Assembly: GCF_019059575.1 (NCBI RefSeq)
Contig: NW_024882798.1
Span: forward strand, 62,001 to 126,000
Length of the DNA stretch: 64,000 nucleotides
Direction: 5' to 3'
From: Amphibalanus amphitrite
Taxonomy: Eukaryota; Arthropoda; Thecostraca; Balanomorpha; Balanidae
Below are positions 22,425 through 35,400 of this stretch, in pieces. The stretch's first letter is position 1. Every line of letters starts with the position of its first letter. The position numbers and the translations under genes were made by a program. Below the pieces are notes generated by a model. It saw nothing but the letters and a program-made list of their open reading frames with translations, was not told the DNA's origin and made no database searches.

Positions 22425-24981
22425 CTTTGGATAGTCAAAAGTGCTTCGTTGTGCTTTAAATGATGAAACAAGTATGGCGAAACAAATAAGGAAATGACCA
22501 GTGATCCTAACTTAAAATTGAAAAAAGTTCAGGGAAGAGGTTTCATTCAGGCATAGAATGAAACGTCTTCGATTTAACTTTGGTGACACAAAACGAGATG
22601 GTCAGGTCAGGTCAAGGTGTCATCAACACAATTGGTTCTTACACAATTCAGCAACTAGCTTTGAAAAGGGTCGTTGATGAAATGCCCGTTGAAATATTTA
22701 TACCACATCTGGCAATTATGCGGAAGCGCTGGCGGCTATGCTTTTGTTTTCCATCTTTCCCCCATTACATAGGGTTGTCAGTGTCTGCGCGTCTGTGACA
22801 AACCTGGCGCGCCGCTCGTCTCGGGTGGCCGCCGCCGCGCTGCTCGAGCCATTAATCCGCCGTTTACCTGCGGGTGGTGACTGTTGGAGCGTGGCGACGA
22901 CCGCATCCGAGCTGGACCGGCGGGTTTATGGCGTGAGACCGGCTCGTCAGTAAGTAGGTACTGGGATCAGATGGGCCAGTTGGATGGCATAGATCATAGG
23001 CCACGATGAGGAATGGTGAGAAGATGGATGAATTTAAAGCGTTGACGTTCTCTATGACATTAAAGGTCTGTGTTGGTTTGGGTTTGCCTTGCCTGAACTA
23101 GCCTGATTTTGATGTTCCAACGTGGGATGCAGTCAAAATACTCTCATGGCAGATTAGAGCCAGCGTTAAAGGGACCCACCCTCCCGGCTCCCACCTTAAA
23201 AAAAGTTAATGAGTTGGCATGGAAGTGATGTCCCTCGGTTCAGAAAGAGCGAAAACGAATATCTACCAAATTTCATCGAAAATTTTTCACCGGTTTTCAA
23301 GATATTATACTTCTACTTTTGTTAACTTTTTGGGATCTCCGCTGTTCCTAGTGAATTTATTTGAAAGTGCAGCACTTGTTGCGCGCAAAGCAGCATATAC
23401 CACCACGTGCTACCAAACGTTTCAGTAAGAGATTTTAAATCGTTAGATCTGCGCTGACGGCACACATTCAGAGGGGGCATTCTAATGCATTAGCCCCTCA
23501 AGTGCTGCAACTTTGCAATGAGATATTTTCGATTTGAGGCATTCTAGGATCTTGTGAGTGCTCAAACCAGTAAGTGCAAGCCAGGGACCCCATTTTGGCT
23601 ATCTCAACTCAAAACTAATGTTAAGGTGGGATGGTCACTTAAAAGTTGCTGTAGTACGACTAGTAGACTGGGGCTTGCATAGTCGTGCAGTGAGCGACCG
23701 TGACCAGCCCGACCGCAAAGCGATCCCAGCGACTCAGAAAAACTACACGTTGTTGTCGGGAATGGAGAGGGTAATGGCATCACTAACGGACCATTTGCTC
23801 ACCTACTTACCAAACATGACGGCACATGTAACGCAGATGCGTTACATTTTTTTCATCTTTCATGCTGAACTGCAAGCTGTGCCACAAGCTGAAACACGGC
23901 CATCTGCGAGCGCCGCACAGACACGGTCAGCCGGCTAAATCGGCTGTGATACCCTCTCTCCGTCCCAGCTGGCGTCCACACAGACGGCGCAGTCGACTCT
24001 GACAAACAGGGGTCCTCTATAGATGACCACCCCACTTCATGAGAACCCGGATCTGAAGCCAACAAATAGCATACCGAAACGCACTATCCTGCCGGTGTCG
24101 AGCCATTAATCAGTTTAGTCGTTGGAAAACAAGACTCTGTCCCACGCTCGGCACCCCGCCAGAAGAGAAGAACAAGGAGAGGGGAGTGCAGACCGGCCCT
24201 GATTTGAACCAAAACAAGAAAGGGGAGCGGGGACCGACCCGGTTTGTACGAAAACAGGATGAAATGGAACTTGGTCACCGCCATGGAAGAAGGACACCTG
24301 GCCGTAGACATTCAAAACAGGGGGGGGGGGAGCGCAGGACTAAAAACAAGAAAGGAGGGCGCAGAGCCGGCCGCCACCTGGCGCCTCAGGCGGCGCAAAT
24401 CGCCGGCGGCGAGTTCCATCCGATCGCTGCGTGAAAGGGTGCGACTGCCATGGCCGGGGGTGCCGAACTTCAGCAAATCACGAACGTTTGAAGGCGGAGC
24501 CAAACGCACTTTCTGAGAATGGAGGAAGAAGATTGGACAAGGAGATGCTGCCCGGCCCTCTGAAGTATGACGTCATCAAAAGTATAAGTTGATGAAACGG
24601 AACTGGAACTCTCTCTCGGGCACTCTCTCGGACGACGCATCCCGCGCCGGTGGCACTCTCTCGGCCCACGTCTCTCGTCTGACATCGCGGACAGCCCACG
24701 AGACACCAGCGGCTGGCATCACGGCGCCGGCGGCGGCTCCGGCCGCCGGGCCGGGCGCTGGACGGACACGACCATCACGTCAGCGACTCCATCTCAAGTA
24801 AGATCACGCGGTGAACACGGGTGCGCACCTAGTCCCTAAATCCTTCAAGTAACCCCCCCCCCCTCGTTACTGCTATGTGAGCCACATTATATTCCCTTTT
24901 TTGGTGTCGTCCGCAATATTTTAGGCCATTCAGTTTAGGTAGTTCATTTTATTTTGGGGACATTCAGTCTAGGTAGCTTAA
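22425..24981. other. Intronic DNA with two possible 5' exons
   Basis: No convincing coding gene. Two GC-rich stretches end at strong donor-like sites: about 22790-22949 (TCA|GTAAGT) and about 24610-24799 (CAA|GTAAGA). The second is preceded by a consensus CRE (TGACGTCA, 24568-24575) and a TATA-like GTATAAG (24582-24588). They could be untranslated first exons of an alternative transcript of the surrounding gene. The phase-2 end of a reading frame at 24592 does not match the phase-0 exon at 29500. Confidence 0.25.
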
Positions 24982-26168
24982 CCCGCGCCCGGCTGGGGGT
25001 CCTGGATTTCCACGCCCTGCAGGGGGGGTGTTTGAACACCCCCCCCCCCCTTGTAACTCGGCTCCTGGGCCACGTAGCGATACGCGGAAGGCGGCGTTCG
25101 AAAGAGCGTCAAAAATAATGACGAAATCACTTCGGTCAATTTTTTGGTCAGGTCAAAGGTCAGGTCACCAGAGGTCATTGAAGGCAAAATTTCGCCGATT
25201 TCCAGGTCGAATATCGAAAATTTCCAAGAAGCCAACGCATAACTCGGGAACCAATAGAGCTACAGCGCCGCGGAAAAGCGCATTCGATAGCCCTATTAAC
25301 GCCCTTTCTGAGTAATTCTCTCAGATTTGACCTAACGTCAACGGTTTTGCCTGCAGGGGGCAAAAACTGCAAAAATAGCCGATTTTTTCGGAAACAGTTT
25401 TTCGGCAATAACTTTTGACCCAAGCCTTGTACGAGCTTACTTTTACCGGCATCGTGTTCCTCTCGTCAAGACGCATCGAATGAACTATAACTTGACCTTG
25501 AAAGGTCAACTTGAAAATTTGACCTCAGGTCAAGGTCATGACCTGACCGGAAAGGGTCATGTTGCATATCAGTCGATCCGTATCGTCGAGCTGAACACAT
25601 CTAAGGCGTTTTCATCGCTCTAGCATGCCTCTATCAAAAGTTATTTGCGAAAAACTGTTAGATACCATTCGTGACCTTAGATGACCTCAGGGCATAAACA
25701 AGGGTCACGGACACCATTTTCATGTTCAGTGTGTCTAAACCACTTGTAATTCAGTGTTTGGGAGTGTTTATAATGTCTTCCGTCCAAAAGAGGCGCATTT
25801 CAATTTTCTCCCATTGACTTATAATGGGGAGGTCGCAAAATTGACCTGACCTTAGGTCACCGATATCAAAATTCCCAGATATACATTTCATAGATACTGT
25901 TACCCTTATCAATCGCTGAAAGTTTCAAAGCGATCGGTCACTCGGTGTAGCTATGACAGACATTGAAACTTTTTATGAGGTGAGGTCACTTCAAGTGACC
26001 TGGTGACCTGACCTTGAATGACCTTGGTCTGAAATTTTCACAACATGTGTAGAATTGATGTATGATAAGGTGTACCAAAAACGGCGGCGCTCCGCGCCGC
26101 CGTTTTTGAGATATTCGCAAAAAACCACAAGGGGGGGTGTTCAAACACCCCCCCCAGCAGGGCGCGGG
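24982..26168. mobile_element. TTAA-targeting short DNA transposon, family E, copy 2
   Basis: It begins CCCGCGCCCGGC and ends GCAGGGCGCGGG, flanked on both sides by TTAA (24978-24981 and 26169-26172). Next to the ends lie G-run/C-run hairpins centred on TTTGAACA or TTCAAACA, and at 26084-26106 a GGCGGCGCTCCGCGCCGCC stem-loop. The interior is the reverse complement of 16420-17571. It includes the shared core (about 25450-25490 on the - strand) and AGGTCA half-sites. Non-autonomous. Confidence 0.75.
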
Positions 26169-26172
26169 TTAA

Positions 26173-29100
26173 TTTAACGGTCCGATTTCGGTCAATTATT
26201 TAACTATGGGCGTGGTGCAGGACGCGTGCCGACGTGGAGTGGACCCTCGTCCGGCGCCCGTGGTGATTAAGGCGGACGGAGGGGATTATGCACCGGGGGA
26301 GTCTGGAAAGGGACGGGCGATTGTGTACCGCACCGCGCGGTTTGTGGGGCTCAGTTGATGGGCGGCCTGGGCCCAGAATGTTTCCTTTAATTTGGACGTG
26401 TAAGGGAATTTAAGGTGTTGCGTCGGAATATGTAAATAAATGGGACTTGTAAATATTGAAATACGAGTGTGAGTAGTGCTGAAGGGCAGGGATCGGAGGA
26501 TGGAGCATAAAAGGCCATATGCCAGCCACACAGTCGGGAACGCGGTCGTTTTCAAGGTGTCTGGCTCGTCACAGTAATTTACAACGATCAGTTTTCTTTA
26601 TCTGTTTATTTTACACAGTACACAAAGGGATTCTGTACGCACATTGGACCTAACCGAACGCATTGTACACTGGTGGGTTCCACTGGTTGAATTCCATGTG
26701 CTGTTGAGGCGGCTAACCCATTTCCTACCTTACCATATCCCAAGTGTCCTTGACATAACCTGTGCCAGTGGATTCCTGGTACTGCCTCCTAAGCAATTCA
26801 CCAATGTCCCGCACACAAGCACCATGCATATACAAAGTCGCACCTGTCCAATTGCATAATCATCTGATGAATAGGGATTGCGGAACCGGGGAGATAGATG
26901 ATGCACGTCACGCCCCTGTGCGTGGAAAGTCCACCGACGCGGCTACGGGTTAGGAGGGAGATGAGAAGCGAGTGAAATGGAAGAAGACTGTACACGTAGA
27001 GGAATCGGATTTCCTGAATGAAGCTCAGCTCGGATAGACCCCACTTAAATAGTAGGCCTCGCTTGGGTAAGCCCTGAATACGTGCAATAAGTCGCGAAGT
27101 GAAGAGAAAGGATGAGAGCGAGTTGAGGATCGATTATTGAGGATGAGTGCATAGCCGACGAAGGCTAATCCGTTCGGTTGCCGGCGCGGGCCCCATAAAG
27201 CCGTGGCTATACGGAGACGATGCAGGCAGCCCGGAGGGACCTAGTGACCCCGCCCGGTTTTAAAAGATAGGTTAGGTCCGCTATCGGTCCATTGAGTGAT
27301 CAGCGCAGGATGACATTCGATAAGCGACGCAGGTAGTTTCGGAGATGGTTAGGACCCCAGGCGTCCCAGCGAGGAGACGTATGCCGCCGGTTAAGTAATG
27401 TCCCGCGAAGAAACGTGTGATGCTGCAGGACGGGGGTGAACATTAAATACCAAAGCATGCGAGTCGGGTGATCGCGGTAAGTCGGTACTGGCCACCCCGC
27501 TGTCAGTCGATTTACTCCGGCCGTGCAGCGGTCATTTCGGATAGGTCTGTGACGACAGCTTAACTACCAGCAACGGATAGATAGGGCTTCGGGCACCTAT
27601 AACGCTGGTAGTCGTGGATAAGTGTGAAGCCAACGGAGGCTAACCCGTTCGGCCGCCGGTGCTGTTCCAAAAGCCGTGGCTATACGGAGACGATGCAGGC
27701 AGCCCGGACGGACCTAGTTACCCAGCCCGGTTTCAAAGTTTAGATAAGCCCACCGCGGGCCGTGGTACGCTTAGTTTTCGTTTTATTATAGGCAATTTGG
27801 CATAAACTGGTAGTCATGGATTCGTGTAAAGCCGACGAACGACTAACCCTTTTCGGTCGCCGGGGGCTGGCCCGAAAACCGCGGCTAAACGGAGACGACG
27901 CAGGCAGCCCGGATGGACCTTAGTTACCCAGCCCCGGTCTCAAATTTCAAATAAGTCCCCCTCGGAAACCGGACTACACAGGGTCCTGCGAGCCGTAGTC
28001 TCGGAACCGCTGGCCGAAGACATTTATGTTTTTGTGTAGGTAGTTCGAGATGGTGATGGGACGGACCGCAATAAGTCACGTAAGGCGAGGGTCGAGTGCC
28101 GAAATCTGTGGTGGGTCGTATCTCTAATTGTGTAGCGTGAGCATTATGAAGCGTTTGTCTGATGTACGGAGCATTGAGGCTATGAAGGGATGACGGTTAA
28201 ATGAAATTTAAGGCCAATAACTCGATAACGACTTTGCGTGCGCCCTAGCACCACCGGGGGAAGTTAGGAAAAAGAGGGAGGGATCGGAGACGGCTAACTC
28301 TGATTATTTTGAGGTATGACTGGACGTATGACAGGAGTGAGAGGGGATGGACAAGTGACAGTGTGATTGTCGTGTATATCCGGTGGGAGATAGTCCTCAG
28401 CTAGGACGGGTGCCGTTGTTAGGAGTTGGAATCTGTTAAGTAGAGCTAATTTCTTATTTCAATGTGATCAAGGATAATGGGTTATTATCATTTATCTCTC
28501 CCCCATTCCTTAACCCTGGCCTATGTGTTTCCGACGATTGATCGCCCCGGAAAGATAGAGTCAGAGTCGGAACGGGTTCGCGAGGGGCTGGATACAGAGA
28601 AGGGCTTTTAGGAGCGCACCGACGGAGCTATCTTCAATATCCCTCTTTCTTGCTCTCTATCTGTACCAGAAGACACTGCCCGGTTAGCCCAGCAACGGCG
28701 AAACCCCGCTACACACATATCTCACTCTATACAGAGACCTATCCCATCCCACCCGTCGTAAGGAATGTCCACACGCCCCGCGCCGTGCCGAGATGTCGGG
28801 CGGTGGCGCCGTAACGGACTCGGTCTGAGACGGACGCGGTCCGGTGACCGGTACCTCCCGCAGCGCCTGAGAGCGGCGCGCGCACGAGTCGCAGGTGCCG
28901 ACGGCAGCCGAGCGCGCCAGGCGTGCCGTCGGAGACGGCCCAACAATGGACTCCGTCGGCTCCCCTCTGTCCGGCCACACCCGCGCCGCAGACTGCCGAG
29001 ATTAATTAGACGTGGGAGGCGCGGTCCGGCACCGGAACTCCTTCAGAGGCCATTACCACCTGATAGCTGATCAGGAGGGAGCTCGCAGCGAAGAGCTCAA

Positions 29101-29499
29101 ATAGTGCTCCCAATGCTATCTTACCTAAATTTGTTCTTGCACTGGTTGCTGTGCACTTTAAAAATTCATTGGTAGGTAGATACTATTATTCTATTATATG
29201 CAATTATGTTCGCCTAACTATTATGTCCATTGACAATTAAACGGTTCCCGTGAACAGTTATAATGACATGCAGTCGTTTACATATCATGTCGAAGTGAAC
29301 GTTAACAACTATTCTGCTCGCTATTTAAAATATTTGTCGTATTGCTGCTTGTTTAAAGTTTCTCCTAAAAATAAAATCATGGGGGTAAAAACAATTATGT
29401 ACCTACATACATATATTGCTTAGCACCCATACTGAATTTTGCATTTAAACTTCATAACAATAATTCAATAATGTCAGATGCTTCTTCCTTCCATTTCAG
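26173..29499. other. End of the large intron, with a thrice-repeated unit
   Basis: No coding gene is supported. Three diverged copies of a unit lie at 27151-27265, 27600-27745 and 27799-27960. A GC-rich block at 28760-29070 gives overlapping open frames on both strands with no domain or splice context. The last 450 bp before the exon at 29500 is AT-rich and ends in a good pyrimidine tract (CTTCTTCCTTCCATTTCAG). Confidence 0.5.
27151..27960 (+). repeat. Three copies of a structured unit of about 115 bp, class unknown
   Basis: Copies at 27151-27265, 27600-27745 and 27799-27960 share, in order, AGCC-loop-GGCTAA, CCGTTCGG, GCCGTGGCTATACGGAGACG, ATGCAGGCAGCCCGGA, GGACCTAG, and CAGCCCGGTTTCAAA. 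Short self-complementary pieces (AGCC...GGCT, CCG..CGG, AGCCGTGGCT) suggest an RNA fold, though not every stem is kept in copy 3. Copies 2 and 3 also share about 25 bp upstream. I do not recognise the family. Confidence 0.5.
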
Positions 29500-32400
29500 A
29501 GTCAATTAGAGGCTCCACAGCATGATCGTCAGGATACGACATCCGTGCCAACATCGACAGCTGTCCCTGCTTCAATTGGTCCCAGTTTGAGCCCTGCCGT
29601 GAGTCCCCTACCCACAACCTCTGAAACTGATCCCTCTCTCCACCCACCCGTCACCGAGTACCGTCCCGTCGCCCACCCACCCGTCACTGACCCACCCGTC
29701 ACCGACCCACCCGGCCCCGAGCGTCCCGTCGCCGCCGACACGCTCAGCTCCGTCGAAAGGGAAACCGATCACGGCCGGCAGCGGGATGCGCGCGGCCGGC
29801 CGGTCACCGCGCGCCCCACCGGTGACAGGCCAGGTGGGCCGTCACCGACAGTTCCGATCGGTGACACCGGCGGTCAGCCAGTCAGGACGGATGGTGTCAT
29901 TGGTTCGAGCAGAGTAGGAAATGGAGCGGCCGACCGCGGAGGCGAGACCGGTGGCGGTTACGGTCCTAAATTAAACCCACTGTTGGAGGAACATGTAAGT
30001 GACAGAATGGGTAAACAAGGGAGTGAGATGGTCTTGAAACGGGAGCGTAACCCCGACGAAGGCGAAGAGGATAGTTCACAGAAGGACAAGGAAGAAATTC
30101 TATCGAATTCTGTTTTCTTAGATCGGGGTGCGATCAATTCGCTTCAAGACGCTACCAATGGAGCGGTACATGAGCAAATGGTTTTCGAATCTAACCCTCA
30201 GCACAACGTCCCAATTTTGATAAGTACGGAGCATAGCTTACTTGAAATCGATATTCCAGAAGCAGTCAATATAGCTGGTGTCCTACCTCAAATCGGAAAA
30301 GATCTTCGTCAAACGTTAATCCCAATCAGCGGAGGGTCACCTCGTCAGAAAACCGATACACTAGTCTCCGTTCGCCTCTCCAGCGACACGCGGCTAAGCA
30401 GCCACCATCTAACGTTCTCTTCTGTACTGAACGGCACCGAGGAATCTTCCAATCATCCCAAGCACGAGATGATTAGCGTGCGGAAACCTGCCGCTAACTC
30501 GATAAGTGGGCTACGAGCCGACACAGATATTACACGCCCAGTTACCGGCGCGGCGGCGGCCAGAACGGGGTCTCCGGCGGCCCCTGGCCCAGTTCACAGT
30601 TCTGCCGGCACGGTGGACGCCCATGTGCGCAGCCACGCTCCATGGGGCCGCGTGCGACTGCCGGCACACTCGATCGACCGCGAGGCCGCGAATGATGTCA
30701 GGCGCGGCTCATCTCTCACCAGCTCCGAGGCCGTGAGTGGTCCGCCGACCAGTGATGACGCTTCTCATGCCAGCGAAGAGCAGCCCTGTCTCACGGGCGG
30801 CCTGACCGACTCTGTGAACGACGTGCTCCCACCGGCTGGCCCCCCTCTCGAGCGTGTCGGAAGGCCGGTCCGCTCTCAGGGAGGCAGCGTCCAGAGTGGA
30901 GTCTCAGAGCAGCTGGGAAACACCGACTCCGCAAACCCAGTCTCAGACCAGATCGCGGATCGTATTCAGGCCGACAGGCTTAGGTCAGACACAGTGCCGG
31001 GCCACGCACAGCAAGGGTCGATTGATTTTGCCGAGCTGCCCAAGACAGAGGACACTGCAAACCAGACGCACAGCAAGGAGTCAACAGTTACGTTCCCAGA
31101 TGATCCACACACTGTAGGCGCCGCCAAGAGGGAAGTGTATTACCCGGTCGATACTCCCTTCACACCCGGAAGCCATGTTCCGAACAGCCCGACGAGCCGC
31201 AACCCCGACAGTCGTGAGAATGCAGCCGTCGCCGAGACCGCGGACCAGCTGCGTGAGGCCAGCACCGGGCGAATCCCCGGCCCAGCGCAGAGACGTCCAG
31301 CTGGGGCACAGACGCACCACGAGCTCGACGGTGTGCGGCCGCAAACGAACCTGCCAACCACAGTCGCCGCCACGACCACTGCCGCTGGTAGTTTTTTGGA
31401 GAAGGTGACCACAGTCGCCGATATTTCTTTAGACAAGATGACCGCAGCACGTGCGCTTGCTGGTCCAGCTGTCGCCGCGGCTGTTGATACGACTACCTTG
31501 TGTTCAAAAGCAGAGGCTACCGACGACTCTTTAGGTATTGTCACCGAAAACGAGACTGATGGCAATGCGTTATCCGATTACGTGGGGGAGATAACGAATC
31601 TAAATGTGTCTCACAGTCACGATGGTCCACACCATGATCTGAATATAACCGAATTGACAACAGGGGAAGATACTTCTCAAGTGAATGCGGCGACTCAAGC
31701 ACAAGAAAAGTGGCCCGAAGAGGAGCATGGTAAACTTGCCACTACATTAGCATGGTCTTGGGCTAACGAAACTAGCACAGAGCCTCAAGAAACTCCTCTG
31801 CCGTTGTCAGGCAAGGATTCATCCTCATTTATGACGACCACTACGCCCCTATCCCTGAAGCAGATTCTTTCGACAGATAAAACGTTAGAGACGATACAAT
31901 ATGATAAGGACGTAAAAACACCTAAGCCGACAACGCCTGCAAAATATCTCGATGAAGACCATAGATCTCATGTCACCGTCCCCGAAAGTGACGATTTTGT
32001 GGAAGCTTGGTCGCTCTCGGAGGAGCAGCTACATTCAAGAAACAACCGACCGTTATCAAATGACGACCACCCGTCCTCGGGAAACGACCGGCCGTCCCCG
32101 GGAGACGACCAGCCGTCCTCGGGAGACGACCAGCCGTCCTCGGGAGACGACCAGCCGTCCTTGGGGAGCAGCCAGCCGTCCTCGGGAGACGACCAGCCGT
32201 CCTCGGGGAGCAGCCAGCTGCCCTCACCAGACGGCCGCCCACCCTCGTTAGGAGGCCTGGAGGTGCACCCCGTGGACCGGTACCGGTACGGGCCTCCGCG
32301 AGTGGCCATCTCCTCCGAGCCGCTGCCGGACCGGTACGGCACCCCGCTGACGGTGCTGCGGTCCCGGGTACACGGCGAGCCCCGGCACCGGTACCGTCCA

Positions 32401-35400
32401 CCGGTACCGGACCGAGGCCACCGGCACAGGAGCCCTCCGAGGGGCGACTACCGCCACTATCACGTCAGCTCTCTGCACGGCAGCGCTCATCGCAGCCCTC
32501 ACACGAAACCTTACAGTAGTCCTCAGGCCAGCTATCACATTGGTTATCACACCAATTCTTATGCTGCTTTTCACACTAATCCTCAGGCTAATCCTCATGC
32601 CAGGCCCCAAGGTCCTCGCATCAGCACTTTCGTTCATTCTCACACTGGTTCCCACAGTGATAGCGTTTACCCACTGATCAGACCCATTCACAGGCCGGCA
32701 ATATCAAAGTTTCGCCCTCATGACGAGGAAATCCACGAGCTGGATAAAGAAGACCGACGAGAAGAGGGGTCTAGTGGCAAGGTGCTGCATCTGGTAACAC
32801 GGAGTACTCCGCAGCCGGACTCTGAAAGACCGTCAGTGGCTTCAGAAGCCACACAGACAGACAACGACCTGATAGAAGAGTCTTACAGCTCGTACGGCCA
32901 GGGACGGGAGTCTTCGAATTGGGCGAAGGAGCCTGATCAGGCTCCTTCGACGGTGCCGATAAACGTTTATGGACCAGGAAACCGACATACTTTGTTCTAC
33001 AGACCACCAGTTCATCTCCACGACGCACCTCTCAAAGTTAAGGACGATGCAGAGACCAAGTCAAAAGCACATCCGAACCTCTCACTCTATGGCGATTACA
33101 AGCCTGTATATGTGAATTTCAACCATTATCTCGTTTCACCGGGATATGGATCTTATCCGGCCAGCACGGAGCGTGGAAAAGAGCCACTAATTACGACTAA
33201 ACCTGAGTATGCTTCACGACTACCACACCTTTTCAAACAGGCGTCGATCGCGTCCAATAAAGGTGTGCTAAATAATATAGCACCGCCTCATTCATACTTG
33301 GCTACAGACGGTCAAGACGGTGCAGCTGGTTCTGTGCCAACGAATAGGCACGGCCCTCTCAGGATCAACAACGGCAAACCTGTAAGAATCACGCCTGTAA
33401 GGAACTACATTGCACCGCCCGTGACCAACCTTCAAAGAAGGTCACTGACTGGGGATGAAGCAGCCCAAGCCATTCACCAAAAGCATAAGAGATTTCCTCT
33501 CCCTGAGTCTAGCTCCGTGCTTCCCTTCTCCGCCGCCAGGCATCCTTCGACCACCTCACCGCCTCCCACAGAGCTCCTCACCTCTCCTGGCGCCAACCGG
33601 ACGGCCAGCAGCATCATGGAGTTGCTGCAGAGCTCCAACGCCTCCACCCTGATCCAGCTGCTGCGGCTGGCGGAGCTGGACACCCTGCTGGCTGACACAG
33701 GTAGGTGGCGACACGGCCACACGCTGATCATTTGCTTGGAGCGACTTTTGTCCCACCAATCGCATCACCAAATCCAGAGGCGTTCACTGAGTGACCGTTT
33801 AACTAATTTCACCCCTGACCGGTCGTGTCATTCTGGCGAGCCCGTCTCCAGTGACCTCCCGTATACTAACTGTCACCGCTGTGTTGACGGCCCGTCATGG
33901 CGTGTCGGTGGACGGGCGGTCACACATGGTGTCAGCCGGCCGACACGGCCGCGGTCACGGCCGCTGCGCCTGGAGTGTGGGGAGGCATCCGGGCTGTATA
34001 CTATATACGACAAACGGTGCGAATCGTGTGGGATATTGGGGTCAGGGGTTGGATTCCCATGCCGTGAAAAGGTGGCGATTATCGCGCGTCGAGTCACACA
34101 TCAGACGACTCGAGTCTGCGAGTATGGGAAACCATGCGATTCTCAATGAATGTATATTATTTTGGTTCGCAGCGAACATTAGTCGAGTCGGCAGGTGATG
34201 CCAAATTATCTGCAACTAGTTGAAACCAAATAACCTGAACTGGTGAGACGAACTGGTGCTCCTAACTTAGAGTAAATATTAAACGGTGTCTAAATAACTG
34301 CGCTTTCTAGGAAATTATTAGTCTGCAACAGATCCTGGCTAATATATGCTCACTATGTGACGTTCGCAGGGCCGTACACATTATTTGCTCCCACCAACGA
34401 GGCTGTGGATGAGCTGGTGAAGCGACTGGGAGGACCACGGCAGATGTTGGAGAAAATGGGCAAACCCAATCTTGTCAAGGTAACGTCTCGCATGACTTTG
34501 CTTCAGCTTAAATGTACATTATACCCGTACAAGTGCCAACTGGTTGGATATACTATGCGTACTCTGTATGCCCGCATATCTAACTTATTACTTTCTATTA
34601 TACACAATCCATAACTTTTCAATCGAATTCACCTTCATACCTATAATTTACGCGATGTGTGAACACCTGCACCTATTGCGGTACAGTGCAACTATCGGCT
34701 CTTGTTTTGTCCCTGTTATCCAATCAGCTGCTGCTGTACCACGTGATGCGTGGGTTCACCCTGGAGGAGGACCTCAGGGATGACGTGCTGGGTCGGACAC
34801 TGGCCGGCGGACGGCTGAGGATCAATCAGCACCGCGTGGCCAGCACCAGCACCAGCTCCAGCAGCGGCCGGCGGCGCCTCGTCACCACTGTGGACGGGGC
34901 GCGCCTGGTGTCCGGGCCGCGGCTGGCAGAGAACGGCGCCCTGTTCTCGGTGTCGGCCGTGCTGGCGCCGCCGCAGCCGGGCGTGCTGGCCGCGCTCAAC
35001 GCCGACCCGCTCGGCAGGTTCACCGTGCTGCTGCAGACGCTGCGACTGGCCGGACTGCACGACCAGCTCCAGCACGACGAAGGTACAGGTCCATGGCAGG
35101 AGCGGTCCCTTTAGAAAAGTTAGCTAATTTAAGCAATATAATTGAGCGCTATATCTATGTTACGGCACGGTCTAATATTTTAGGTTTGCTAGTTCCATGA
35201 TTTAAAATATTCTTAGAGCAATCATATTTTTTTATTTACCAATATAATATGTCTCACAGAATAACCCTCTCGCCCAATGTGCCCGGCAGCGGGCCCGGTG
35301 ACCCTGTTTGCCCCGACAAACGCCGCGTTCGCGACCGTCCCGGAGCGGCAGCTGCGGCGGCTGCTCGGCGACCGGCGGCGGCTGCGGCGCCTCCTGCTCG

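Noticed and set aside
28684-29070. Overlapping frames of about 100 residues on both strands
   Set aside because: They have high GC content and arginine-rich translation, and lack a splice partner in phase or any recognisable feature.
33701-34149. Read-through of the giant FAS1-gene exon into the next intron
   Set aside because: The open frame happens to continue for 149 codons, but the donor at 33701 (CAG|GTAGGT) is good and joining to 34370 rebuilds a FAS1 domain exactly.
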